From Rhodoferax sp. GW822-FHT02A01 (GTDB taxonomy: Bacteria; Pseudomonadota; Gammaproteobacteria; Burkholderiales; Burkholderiaceae_C): a stretch of 64,000 bases of DNA. Shown here piece by piece: positions 53,853 through 62,611 of the stretch (positions within the stretch are counted from its first letter, which is position 1; the number at the start of each line of letters is the position of its first letter). The notes beneath the pieces are model-generated. The model saw nothing but the letters and a program-made list of their open reading frames with translations. It did not search any database and had not been told where the DNA came from. The translations under genes were made by a program, and so were the position numbers. Where the stretch lies: the NCBI RefSeq assembly GCF_038784515.1, contig NZ_CP152376.1:5208001-5272000 (forward strand), read 5' to 3'.

Positions 53853-56238
53853 CTGCGCCCTCCTTGAGTTCCAGCTCAAACGTGTTATATCTATTTTTAT
53901 GGGGAATCCCGATTGCGATCAAATTCAATGAACCGCCCATCGCCTCTGCATTTTGCCTGGCGATGTAAAGACCTAAACCTTGCCTTCGAGCCGCACTGCC
54001 TTTCTTTGTCGAGAAAAAGGCTTCAAATACTGATTCTGCGCGTTCCTTTGGTATTCCTGGGCCATTGTCTGCATAAATGACCCGAGGTGGATCAGACAAT
54101 ATCGTCACAACAATCTCAGGCTTAAAGCTAGGATGCTCTTTCTTATGTACGTCCATCCAATACACAGAATTTGCAATTAGGTTTTCAATGATTTGAACCA
54201 AATGGCCTTCAACAATAAAGCCTACGGTGGCTAAATTGGATACCTCGTTCATTCGGAAGGAGATGTTATGCCGATCGACACCAAATTGTGCAATATGACC
54301 ATCAAATATGTAGCTGATGATCGGCGCCAGACGTTGCACACTCCTTCGAAATCGTGCAGAAATAGCAAGCGGCTCTAACGCAACCAAACGCTTCTGAATA
54401 ACTTTGATTTGAGAGCTGAGGGTCTTTAGCGACGAAGATGCATCAACTCCAATGTTCTTACGACTCAAATCTTTTAGCGTCGACTGAGTAAGTTCTGTAG
54501 CACGTGCAAGTTCATGCGCAATCATTTCCACTAATAATCCGATGCCAGCAAGCTGAGTTAGCCGTTCCTTTTCTTCCTCAATTGCCCCAATACGCTGGAC
54601 AGCGCGTTCGTGTGCATCCTTGATTTCCAGAAACGCATCCTTTACCTCAGCAAGCAATCTCGCTTCACCGGTGTAGTGTTGGCGAATTTCTTTAATCGAA
54701 GTTGTTGCTCGCTCTTCGAGCGTTTGTACAACTGTAGACTCACTTACTGTATCGAATGCAAGTTCAGACGTTTTCTTCTGCACGCGAATGACGTCGTTCA
54801 AATAGTCATGCCACCAAGTGGAGACGAGCTCGTGCAACGTAGATATCAGTGCTTCCTTCTCGGGGGACTCAATTAAACCTTGGCGATTGGTTTGGTCCAA
54901 CAACTTTGGATTTTCCAGCCTCCCGATAGTAACACGCCCTATGATTTGCTTGGTATTGAGCTTGTAGCCACTCGCTGATAAGGCCTCCATATCAAGATGA
55001 AGCCAATCGTCACCCTCGCCCCCATATGGCAATACCCGATAGCCATCTCGAAATAGACAAATTCCTGTCCACGCCTTTACCAGCTTCCTTACTTCCTCTC
55101 GGTCTCCAATTCCGGCGATTGCTTTTAACCTTTGCCGGTTAAACCAGTACAACTCAAACTTAAAACTGCCCAGTGACTTCAGTACGCTCCAAGGTTGACC
55201 GTTGTCTTTCAGGCCAGACATTGACATCAAATCAGTGAGGTCAAAAGAAAAATCTCTGGGCAGTCCATTGTAAAGTTCCGAATTAATTGTGGCCGTCAAG
55301 GCGGGTTTACATGTCTCTTTATCAAAGAAGTAGCTTCCCGTGCACTTAGCATGTGCGTGCTTCAGCAAATCGTTCGCGACCGACCTGGGCGAACTGATTG
55401 CTACACCATTTATTGACAGTCGAACCCGGAACCGTCTGGTCTCCTCCCACGAAAATGGGTCTGCCATGCGGGCTATTTCGTCGCGCGCAATATTTCGTAA
55501 TCGAGATACAGACCAACTTGATCGCAAATCTGAAACCGTTATTCGCGTTCCGGAATCACCCTTTCTTTTGGGTTTCCCGCTCTTAGTTTCAATTTGAACC
55601 GACGATGCCTCGGCATCGTCTGCCTCTTCGAACTTACGCCAGTCTATGTCCAGAACGTTCGTTTCGATGTCTGCAGTAGTTGCCGTCTCAACACGTACCC
55701 GCCAACCCAGTCTCATCACTGAGAGGCGACCAACACCCTTCTCACCAAGGTAAGGTGGTCTTTTTTCACCATTACGGAGCGACTCTCTTACAGCCTTTGC
55801 CCTATGCGTTGTTCCAATAGTCAGATAGATATCATGCAAATCACTGCGCGACATCCCAGTACCGCTATCGATAAAAGTTATTCGATTGCAGGTTTTGTAT
55901 GCTTCAAGAGCGCGCCTCTTGAGGCCATCTTTGGATCTTGATCCATCGATTGCATTGAAAAATGTCTCTTTCAGCGTTTCCTCGGCTTCAGAATTAATCT
56001 TTGACTTGAACTTCTCCTTAAGCTCCTCCAAAGATGTCTCATCTTCTTCCAAATCTATAAGAGTCATGCAGGAGGCGAAATCTGACTCGCGTATTACGAT
56101 ATCAAATTCAATCTCGACGCCATCTTTAGAGTTCGCATCTATAGCATTCTTTACTAGCTCGTAAATTGCTACTCCATCGGAAGATATGAGATCTGACCCA
56201 AGATGCAGAATGGTTCGAGCGGTGATTGTGAAGGACAT
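53842..56238 (-). CDS. Dual-GHKL ATPase/histidine kinase-like protein
   Basis: A 798-residue protein with two ATP-binding folds. The N-terminal GHKL is Hsp90/MORC-like: N-box ELVKNAIDA (27-35), FIDSGTGMS (D124) and GEKGVGRLS (165-173). The C-terminal part is a histidine kinase core: H-box IAHELARATE (H575), N-box ENLIANSVYW, DNGPGIPKE and GLGLYIARQNAEAMGG. MSFTITARTILHLGSDLISS is typical of this ATPase family's start, hence 56238; an in-frame ATG at 56343 would overlap the upstream gene. No membrane segment, so cytoplasmic. Such proteins occur in defence islands. It overlaps the receiver-like gene, suggesting a two-component switch. Confidence 0.82.
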   Translation of the reverse strand: MSFTITARTILHLGSDLISSDGVAIYELVKNAIDANSKDGVEIEFDIVIRESDFASCMTLIDLEEDETSLEELKEKFKSKINSEAEETLKETFFNAIDGSRSKDGLKRRALEAYKTCNRITFIDSGTGMSRSDLHDIYLTIGTTHRAKAVRESLRNGEKRPPYLGEKGVGRLSVMRLGWRVRVETATTADIETNVLDIDWRKFEEADDAEASSVQIETKSGKPKRKGDSGTRITVSDLRSSWSVSRLRNIARDEIARMADPFSWEETRRFRVRLSINGVAISSPRSVANDLLKHAHAKCTGSYFFDKETCKPALTATINSELYNGLPRDFSFDLTDLMSMSGLKDNGQPWSVLKSLGSFKFELYWFNRQRLKAIAGIGDREEVRKLVKAWTGICLFRDGYRVLPYGGEGDDWLHLDMEALSASGYKLNTKQIIGRVTIGRLENPKLLDQTNRQGLIESPEKEALISTLHELVSTWWHDYLNDVIRVQKKTSELAFDTVSESTVVQTLEERATTSIKEIRQHYTGEARLLAEVKDAFLEIKDAHERAVQRIGAIEEEKERLTQLAGIGLLVEMIAHELARATELTQSTLKDLSRKNIGVDASSSLKTLSSQIKVIQKRLVALEPLAISARFRRSVQRLAPIISYIFDGHIAQFGVDRHNISFRMNEVSNLATVGFIVEGHLVQIIENLIANSVYWMDVHKKEHPSFKPEIVVTILSDPPRVIYADNGPGIPKERAESVFEAFFSTKKGSAARRQGLGLYIARQNAEAMGGSLNLIAIGIPHKNRYNTFELELKEGADES

Positions 56239-56245
56239 ATAGTAC

Positions 56246-57073
56246 TTATAGCTGGCAGACGAGACAGCCTTGCTCGTCGTCGTCGTCTGGTTCTTGCGCT
56301 GATTCAGCATCAGCGAAGACCTTTGCAAGAGTAACATTCTCATTGCGTGATTTCTGCCGCTCGATACGAATCACATGCTCACGTTTGATATGCTCCATAC
56401 GCGCTGGTTGCTCCAACTCAGAGAGACTTTCACCTTGACTCCAAGTGAAAAAGTTGCCAGTTTTTTCATACGGCTTCTCATACGCCTTAGCCTTGTCGTA
56501 CAGATCCGGATGAGTCTCTTTGAGGCGTACCCATTCAATTTTCTGCTGATAAAAGCAAAAGTAGCAACCTGACCTAGTGCGTCCCCATTGAGTATACGGA
56601 GGCATGCCCACCCCAGAGGTTCGCAGTATTTCCTCAATGTCGCGAAGCACCAGACCATCTTCTTTAAAAGGGTAAACAGCGGTGATATTCGATTTGTGAC
56701 TGATGTAGCCACCACGATTCTCTTCAGCTCGCAAGCCAACGTAATTGACGACCTCTTGGTCTCCACAGTACTGCTCAAAGGGCTTCAGTTTTAGTGCACG
56801 CGTGCACCAACGCCGGTGGTTGGATGGGATCATGCCCCCATACATCTCGTACCAATGGTCGAATCCAATGTCGGCGTTGAGCCGGACGACCTCTTTCCCT
56901 AGGTAGCTTGCGATCCGATCCAAGTACTCATAAGTCTCCGGCAATTCCTTCTGCGTATCACTGAAGATGTACTCCATCTCAGGAACGCGATCACGCATGT
57001 AAATTGCCAGCGCAGCGCTGTCTTTGCCACCTGACAAGCTCAGAATATGGCGCACCTTCTTTTGTTCAGCCAT
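56246..57073 (-). CDS. PAPS reductase-like PP-loop sulfurtransferase (DndC-like family)
   Basis: A 275-residue adenine-nucleotide alpha-hydrolase: PP-loop LSLSGGKDSAALAIYM (S14-S19), then EYIFSDTQKELPETYEYLDR, HRRWCTRALKLKPF and GCYFCFYQQK. The cysteine pair C-x2-C in the core, plus a C-terminal CLVCQL, could bind an iron-sulfur cluster or carry sulfur. DndC of DNA phosphorothioation and tRNA thiolases belong here. No IscS/DndA, DndD or DndE is encoded nearby. The start overlaps the large ATPase gene by 8 nt. Confidence 0.88.
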   Translation of the reverse strand: MAEQKKVRHILSLSGGKDSAALAIYMRDRVPEMEYIFSDTQKELPETYEYLDRIASYLGKEVVRLNADIGFDHWYEMYGGMIPSNHRRWCTRALKLKPFEQYCGDQEVVNYVGLRAEENRGGYISHKSNITAVYPFKEDGLVLRDIEEILRTSGVGMPPYTQWGRTRSGCYFCFYQQKIEWVRLKETHPDLYDKAKAYEKPYEKTGNFFTWSQGESLSELEQPARMEHIKREHVIRIERQKSRNENVTLAKVFADAESAQEPDDDDEQGCLVCQL

Positions 57074-60000
57074 GCCGAACCCCTCCTTCTATTGGCTTAT
57101 TCTTTTCAGAGCGCAAGTCTAGCAACGCTTGAGCGAGCACCGCTTCAGCGACTTCCCGGTCGCCCTTACTGGAAGATACTACGGCAGATACAAGCTCTTT
57201 GGCCATAGCAGCTGTCGATTCGTTGGTAGTAACAAACACAGACGTCTCTTCGCCTTCCGCGGAGGTAAGGGTCAGTCCAAGGTACCGATTCGCTGCGGCA
57301 GGAGCTTCGCCTCTGCGCATGACAAGCTGCATCCAGCGTCGATAGTGCCCGCAAAGTTCGGTCAAACCCTGCTGGAACTTGCTCACCGTGTCGTCTACCC
57401 ATGAATCAAGAGGACGCTGCACAATGAGGCTTCCAACAGAGTCCAGCCACTTTTCATCGGTAAGCAATAGATCGGTGCATCTCAAGATGAAGCTTTTCAG
57501 CTTGGCATCGGCCAGTTTGGACGCGTCTTTGGAACATTCAGCCTGCAACTGATTACGCACGCGGTTTAGAGGGCCAGAAATTCCGAAGCCTTTGCTAAGT
57601 TCGGCCGCGACGGTGTCTTGAAGACGCCTGTGCGCCATGCCCAAGTTTGTAAGCGCATTAGCAAGCCAATCGGCGTACGACAGTTTGGATTTCGCTTCCA
57701 GATACGCCTTTCGAAGCGTATTCGTTAGAAGCTCAATTGGGTCAGTCGCTTTGCTCAGCATCGTGCGTACGAGAGCCGCATCTTTGCTGATTTGCTGAGT
57801 CTGCATGGTGTACTCGGGCAGCCTGGTGAACCATCTGAAAAGTGTTCTCGCCACATTCAAATAGGTCGGGTTACTACCAATCTCGCTTCCGATGGCTGCC
57901 AGCGCAGATCGGTAGTCATTTAGGAGACTTTTGCTTTCCTCTGCGACATCGAGTTCACGCATAGTGAAAATACTCGGATTTTTGTACATCCGCTGAAGAT
58001 GCTCGGCGGTGAGCTCCAGAACCAGTGTGCCACGCTCGAACACTGCACAGCGATTCCGATTCACTAACAAGTACAAGACGATCCAGATTCCTGCAGGTCC
58101 AGCACGGACCCCAAACGGAGGTGCGGCAATAGCATCGAGCATCTGCCCAAAGTTCAATGCTGTTGAACTGCGCAGCTGTTCGGACAATTCGTCCCAAACT
58201 GCAGAAATATTCACCTGTGCGGTCTCCGATGGGCTTTGCAAACTCCAACGGCCCGACTCTTCGCGCCACAAACCTGTTTCCCGCAGCAAAGTGGTGTGAA
58301 TCAGTCTCTCCGGCGGAAAATCTGACTCACCGCAAATTTTCCGCTCAGGATCTCCGCTCAATATGACATCGAACATGCGCTGTCTGGCGAGAACAATCGC
58401 CGACGCAGGCTTGTCCTTATTGATCAATTCATTCACAACGCGAGGAGTCTGATCATAAATCTTGTTGAACAACCAAGACGCAAGCTGACTCGCATTCATA
58501 AATTCCCCGCCGGGAATCGCACGACCCGCATGCCAATAAGCGAGCCCTGCACGATCAGACAGTGGCATCAGAGCTGAAGTCACCAGACGCTCCACCACCT
58601 CTGCGGCTCCGGAAAGTCGCCCCTCTACATACCGAGACGTCCAGGGGTCGAGGCGTTTACTGTTGACCTCAATAGAGATAGCCTGCCATATCGCATATTC
58701 TGCTAGCGCCGCACGCCCTTCATTGGTAATTGGCAGACGAGCAGTAATGGAACGGACATCATCATCATCCTTGATCAACCGGAGAACATTTTTTTCGATA
58801 CTCGCGTCATGCGGGGTCAGCACCAATTTGAGCCAGGCATCAGGGCCTGACTCTTCTGTTTTTCCCGTTGGAACTTGTGGCCATGCTGTAGGAGTTCCAA
58901 CTAGCACGCCCATGGTACGCAAAGTCCCCGTCTCCGCATAGTGTCTATTGGCAACTATCAGACGTTGGGAGAGTGCCTTGCTTACTCCTCGAATCACCAA
59001 CTCGCTCTCATTTGATTGAGCAGCTTGTTCGTAGAGAGCCTCAATATTGACCGTATCTGATACCGCAACCCCGTACTCGGCAATCTTTCGACGCTCAACG
59101 AGTACACCTTTTTCAACAAGGTCGTTCAGGATTTGGGTAGTTGATGAAACTTCTTTTTTGCCCAGCGCATAAGCAATAGCCTCCGCTGTTGCCGGGACCA
59201 CCAATCCAGATTGCGCCAGTTCGAATATGGCGACTGCTTTAAGCACCGCGGCAATTTGAACATCACCTGAGTGACGATCGACAGCGGCCTTCGAAAACTC
59301 CCAACGTCGCTCGGCAGAAAGATCACGAAACCGAAGACCGTATCCCTCTGCGAGATAGTCATACAGATCGGGTAAACGAAACCAAGTGCCAAGGCTGTTT
59401 ACGGATGCAAACTCTCGTAATCCTTTTGGTTCATTGCCGCTTAGAAATGCGTGAAATGATCGCTCGCTCTGCCCATAGCGCTTTGATATCGTTGCAAGAG
59501 CGCTAAGGGCCAAAGGGTGCAGTGGATAGAGCGACTCTGAATGCTTGAATAAGTCCTTGTCAACCTGAGAAGGAGCACGAAGGATCACCTGAGAAATGGC
59601 CTTTGAGTAAACGTCGTTGCTCTCTAAGACCAATTCTTTGTGCTTACGCAGGGCGGATGTCATTCCCAGGGAATGACTCGCAAAGTGCGCGTACCTCTCA
59701 ACTGGTTCATCAAACGGTATTTCTTCGAAGCGGGCTGCTATCTTGTGCCATTCGTCACTCAAGGTCCGACCTACACCAGCCGCGTAACTCGCAAAGTGCT
59801 GGTGCAACATTGCGACCACCATCAACTCATCACGACCTTGAGCACAGGCTATTTCAGCGACTTGTTGCAGCGCGATAAGGTCACCGTGCTCTGGGTGCAA
59901 AGCGGCATATTCAACGAATTTCCCTACCTCATCGATCAATAGCGTCAAGCCATTGAACCCTAAATTAGCGGTGACAATTTTGGAGAAATCGTGGGCCATC

Positions 60001-60503
60001 TCGCCTGCAATTGCATTGAGTGGTTGGGACTTATATGTTCCAGCACCCAAATTGAGATGTTTAAGCCACGCAACTATTGGCTTTGAGGAGCCAAGCTTCT
60101 CTGCCGTGTCGGCAAGCGCTTTGGCTAAAGCCACTCCGAACGACAACCTCGCTCCGACGATCGGAATCGTAAAACGGTGAGACTTTTTAAAGAGTGCGGC
60201 GATTTTTGGCGAAATAGTTTCCAACTTCTGTGCGGCAGGAGCATGTCGCAATGGTCCTGCGAGCAATTGAGCAAGGATCACCCCCAGAGCAGACTTCCCG
60301 CTACCGTACGGCCCCACTATCTTCCATGCCCTTTGCGCGGCCCCAGACGCTAAACCCTCACCGATTTGCCGCAATGCGCCAAGACTATTGGGAGTCAGCA
60401 TGTAGTTACTGATTGCCCGATCCTCATCAAGATCACGCAAGAGAGAAACAGATCGGGTATGTTGGCCTTGCAGGCTCAGGTAATTGATGATGTGGTCATG
60501 CAT
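57066..60503 (-). CDS. Large P-loop ATPase, AAA-like, defence-associated
   Basis: A 1145-residue protein. Walker A GPYGSGKS at 64-71, Walker B LTLLIDEVG at 186-194 with D191/E192. The rest, over 900 residues, is mostly helical with no motif I can name. The layout (P-loop near the N-terminus, long C-terminal helical body) is like BREX BrxC/PglY ATPases and DUF499-type ATPases. A strong GAAGGAG site sets the ATG at 60503; an upstream in-frame start at 60554 is less likely. It overlaps the DUF4007 gene by 8 nt and the PAPS-reductase-like gene by 8 nt. Confidence 0.83.
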   Translation of the reverse strand: MHDHIINYLSLQGQHTRSVSLLRDLDEDRAISNYMLTPNSLGALRQIGEGLASGAAQRAWKIVGPYGSGKSALGVILAQLLAGPLRHAPAAQKLETISPKIAALFKKSHRFTIPIVGARLSFGVALAKALADTAEKLGSSKPIVAWLKHLNLGAGTYKSQPLNAIAGEMAHDFSKIVTANLGFNGLTLLIDEVGKFVEYAALHPEHGDLIALQQVAEIACAQGRDELMVVAMLHQHFASYAAGVGRTLSDEWHKIAARFEEIPFDEPVERYAHFASHSLGMTSALRKHKELVLESNDVYSKAISQVILRAPSQVDKDLFKHSESLYPLHPLALSALATISKRYGQSERSFHAFLSGNEPKGLREFASVNSLGTWFRLPDLYDYLAEGYGLRFRDLSAERRWEFSKAAVDRHSGDVQIAAVLKAVAIFELAQSGLVVPATAEAIAYALGKKEVSSTTQILNDLVEKGVLVERRKIAEYGVAVSDTVNIEALYEQAAQSNESELVIRGVSKALSQRLIVANRHYAETGTLRTMGVLVGTPTAWPQVPTGKTEESGPDAWLKLVLTPHDASIEKNVLRLIKDDDDVRSITARLPITNEGRAALAEYAIWQAISIEVNSKRLDPWTSRYVEGRLSGAAEVVERLVTSALMPLSDRAGLAYWHAGRAIPGGEFMNASQLASWLFNKIYDQTPRVVNELINKDKPASAIVLARQRMFDVILSGDPERKICGESDFPPERLIHTTLLRETGLWREESGRWSLQSPSETAQVNISAVWDELSEQLRSSTALNFGQMLDAIAAPPFGVRAGPAGIWIVLYLLVNRNRCAVFERGTLVLELTAEHLQRMYKNPSIFTMRELDVAEESKSLLNDYRSALAAIGSEIGSNPTYLNVARTLFRWFTRLPEYTMQTQQISKDAALVRTMLSKATDPIELLTNTLRKAYLEAKSKLSYADWLANALTNLGMAHRRLQDTVAAELSKGFGISGPLNRVRNQLQAECSKDASKLADAKLKSFILRCTDLLLTDEKWLDSVGSLIVQRPLDSWVDDTVSKFQQGLTELCGHYRRWMQLVMRRGEAPAAANRYLGLTLTSAEGEETSVFVTTNESTAAMAKELVSAVVSSSKGDREVAEAVLAQALLDLRSEKNKPIEGGVRHG

Positions 60504-61404
60504 GTTGCAGTTCTCCTTCTTGTGCCCACAAACGGTATTCCGGTGCCACTGCATCCAGATCCAAAATCACACTCTGGGTATCTGCCGTGTCTACGAATTT
60601 CAGAGCCTTTTTAAAGGGCCCAGCGATGGCATTGGCTAAAAGTTGACGGAGCTGATGCTCATCAAGCCGAAAAACCACTCCAGGGCTGAACTCTCCTTTG
60701 AGAACAGTCACAAAATCAGCGGAATTACCCCCGTGGCCTTGTCGCCGAATATAGTCAGCCAGGACCATGCCAAATAGGCGCAATGTCAGTCCAACTGGCG
60801 CTCCGGCACTGCTGTTGTAGAGTAGACGACCATCTTCGGTTTTTGCTGCTCCAATGAGGTTCAAGTCCTGAAGTGGGCACCATGAGGTGTCATCAGTACC
60901 TCTTTCCGCCTGAAAATAGGTTTGCACAAAGATTGAAGCGTGCTGCTCCAGTGTGCTGGGAGCCAATGGCCGCGCCAAGTTGGCTCCTTTTTGAGCCAAG
61001 GCCGAAATCAGCCTTGGACGGTCAAAGCGTATGAGCTTTCCTTCACCAAAAACCTCATTCCAAGCCGCAAGTTGTGCGGCAGTACTCAGCTGCCAATGTA
61101 TGAGCCAAAGGGATTCGAGCGACTCAAGATAGGGATCCCATCCATCCACACCAAAGAGCCTTTCACCGACCTTGCCTGGCACGTGACCTGAGGATGAAGC
61201 ACTCTCAATTACAGCAGCAGCCTCTGCCCAAAACTGCACAGACTTCACCATATTTCGGCCAATGCCCAACACATTCATTGCGAGCTCTTCATCCTTCAAA
61301 AGGAGAGGGTTCTGCGTCACTGCCGCATAAACCTTCGGCAGCCAACCGTAGCGGCACACGAAAGATTCGTGTCCGGAATAGCGCTCACTAGAACTGGTGG
61401 TCAT
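60496..61404 (-). CDS. DUF4007 family protein
   Basis: A 302-residue protein with the DUF4007 start SGHESFVCRYGWLPKVYAAV and ELAMNVLGIGRNMVKSVQFW, a winged-helix-like region, and a C-terminal VILDLDAVAPEYRLWAQEGE. DUF4007 proteins are recalled as neighbours of PAPS-reductase-like proteins in defence islands, as here; their biochemical role is unknown, perhaps DNA recognition. The ATG at 61404 has AAAGGA 10 nt upstream and overlaps the AbrB-like gene by 17 nt; the ORF extension to 61506 lies inside that gene. Confidence 0.9.
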   Translation of the reverse strand: MTTSSSERYSGHESFVCRYGWLPKVYAAVTQNPLLLKDEELAMNVLGIGRNMVKSVQFWAEAAAVIESASSSGHVPGKVGERLFGVDGWDPYLESLESLWLIHWQLSTAAQLAAWNEVFGEGKLIRFDRPRLISALAQKGANLARPLAPSTLEQHASIFVQTYFQAERGTDDTSWCPLQDLNLIGAAKTEDGRLLYNSSAGAPVGLTLRLFGMVLADYIRRQGHGGNSADFVTVLKGEFSPGVVFRLDEHQLRQLLANAIAGPFKKALKFVDTADTQSVILDLDAVAPEYRLWAQEGELQHA

Positions 61405-61618
61405 GTTTTTTTCCTTTACCGATTTCTTTTGGTGGCTGGGCAGCATTGTCGGGCAGCGCAATAGACATAGCCCGCTCAATGATGATGCACTTTGAAATTG
61501 CGTCAAAGTAGATCTCTACATCGTCGCCTTCTTTAAGGCCTGCATTGCGCAGCAAATGCCCTGGGAACGCGATTCGACCCAATTTCTGTACTTTTTTAGT
61601 ATCAAAATGAACTCGCAT
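61388..61618 (-). CDS. AbrB/SpoVT-like swapped-hairpin DNA-binding protein
   Basis: A 76-residue small protein with the AbrB fold: VHFDTKKVQKLGRIAFPGHL, RNAGLKEGDDVEIYFDAISK, CIIIERA. The C-terminus is a short basic tail. It is the first gene of the six-gene operon and probably its autoregulator, as MazE/AbrB-type proteins often are. GGAG lies 5 nt before the ATG, and a promoter-like pair lies about 30-60 nt upstream. Confidence 0.8.
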   Translation of the reverse strand: MRVHFDTKKVQKLGRIAFPGHLLRNAGLKEGDDVEIYFDAISKCIIIERAMSIALPDNAAQPPKEIGKGKKHDHQF

Positions 61619-61647
61619 GAGTACTCCATGGCATCAATATTAGTATT

Positions 61648-61675
61648 ATTTTAGTCTCTTCTTTCGACAAATCAA
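61648..61675 (-). promoter_or_regulatory. Probable promoter of the six-gene operon
   Basis: On the minus strand, TTGATT (61675-61670) and TAAAAT (61653-61648) are separated by 16 nt, in AT-rich DNA 30 nt before the AbrB-like start. The adjacent ATAATACTAATATT could be an operator for the AbrB-like protein. Confidence 0.45.
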
Positions 61676-61965
61676 TTGATTGCCTGGGAAGTTGGGCGTT
61701 TCAGGCAGCTGCAAAAGAGTAGGGCCTATTGCAGTACTCACACACGTGGGGTCGGTCGCAAACGGTCTGCGGTCCAGCAAATCGTAGGCATAGGTGCGGC
61801 TTCGGCCTCACCCGGGCCACTGCTTGACATTTCAATGATCCTAAAGATTTTCAGCCACATATCACCACACTGAATCCCCCCAAGGAATTCACATCCTCAT
61901 GCGCCCTCCAGCGTAGGAGTTTTTTCAATCCCTCCCTAGCCAGCCCCCGTGCTGGCTTCTCCAAG

Positions 61966-62017
61966 GGCCCAAGCCTTCTCCGGATTCGTCCTGGGATGGT
62001 TTGGGCCTTCTTTTTTG
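61966..62017 (+). terminator. Terminator-like hairpin
   Basis: GGCCCAAGCC (61966-61975) pairs with GGTTTGGGCC (61998-62007), with one G-U pair and a 22-nt loop, followed by TTCTTTTTTG. A smaller hairpin AGCCAGC/GCTGGCT lies at 61938-61957. The large loop lowers confidence. Confidence 0.45.
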
Positions 62018-62042
62018 CTGCACTTTTTCAAAGGACTTTGAC

Positions 62043-62147
62043 ATGCCCAATTTTTCTCCCCCGGTTGAGCTCCTCTTTTGCTTTCTCCTGATATTCGTGG
62101 CAGGGATGGCAACTGTTCTGCTTCTGCCATTTCTCACCTCGGTGTAG
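62043..62147 (+). CDS. Tiny single-pass membrane protein, 34 aa
   Basis: A 34-residue frame, ATG 62043 to TAG 62147. It reads MPNFSPPVELLFCFLLIFVA, then GMATVLLLPFLTSV, so nearly the whole chain is one membrane helix. AAAGGA lies about 8 nt upstream. Its stop is 10 nt before the next gene, consistent with a small operon. No homologue is known to me. Confidence 0.55.
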   Translation: MPNFSPPVELLFCFLLIFVAGMATVLLLPFLTSV

Positions 62148-62157
62148 GAACAGTTGT

Positions 62158-62490
62158 ATGCATCCACCCTGCCCCTACTGCTATTCCAATCGCGTACTGA
62201 CCCGTGACCTTGCGCAAAAGACGGGCAGCGTCATTGGAGCCGTCGCAGGTGCTGCCAGCGGCATTGCCAGTGTCCTGCGCGGCGCAGAAATCGGTGGTGT
62301 CCTGGGTCTTGCTGCGGGTCCCGGCGGAGCATTGCTGGGCACCATTGCAGGAGCCATCCTTGGTGGCCTGATCGGGGGCACCACCGGCTGCAACGTCGGT
62401 GCATCCCTTGGACAGGCCATCGATACCACGGTGCTGTACAACTACCGCTGTCTGGATTGCGGCTCGCACTTCAAGGCAAACGCGGATTGA
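62158..62490 (+). CDS. Zinc-ribbon protein with glycine-zipper insert
   Basis: A 110-residue protein whose ends carry a split zinc ribbon, CPYC (residues 5-8) and CLDC (near 98-101), around a long glycine/alanine-zipper segment (GSVIGAVAGAASGIASVLRG, GLAAGPGGALLGTIAGAILG, LIGGTTGCNVGASLG) able to form membrane helices. Proteins of this build are seen in conjugative elements and plasmids. TAGGAA precedes the ATG. Role unknown. Confidence 0.72.
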   Translation: MHPPCPYCYSNRVLTRDLAQKTGSVIGAVAGAASGIASVLRGAEIGGVLGLAAGPGGALLGTIAGAILGGLIGGTTGCNVGASLGQAIDTTVLYNYRCLDCGSHFKANAD

Positions 62491-62611
62491 ACCTCGCGCA
62501 GTCCTTCTGTTTTTCCTGTCTTTCTTATTCGTCTCTTTAACCCTTGACCTCGGCCCTTCTTTCCCCCATTCGGGCGGGCGTTGTCACACCCCCTTCAAAG
62601 GAACTTTCATC

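Larger units (their letters stand above)
61619..62042. other. Intergenic region before the ICE-like module
   Basis: No gene found in 424 nt. It holds the operon promoter on the minus strand and, near 61938-62017, two hairpins, the second a terminator-like structure for plus-strand transcription. The remaining sequence shows no coding frame of note. Confidence 0.5.

Noticed and set aside
57066..60503. Calling the large ATPase BrxC and the locus BREX
   Set aside because: No PglX methylase, PglZ phosphatase, BrxA, BrxB or Lon-like gene is present; only the general P-loop layout is similar.
51750..61618. Naming the operon Dnd, Ssp or Pbe
   Set aside because: Only the PAPS-reductase-like gene and DUF4007 suggest such a link; cysteine desulfurase and the other defining subunits are missing, and I cannot run a model search.
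62563..62574. Partial copy CCCCCATTCGGG of the 17-nt motif
   Set aside because: Only 12 nt match, in GC-rich DNA, without the flanking TGA/GAT bases; likely chance.
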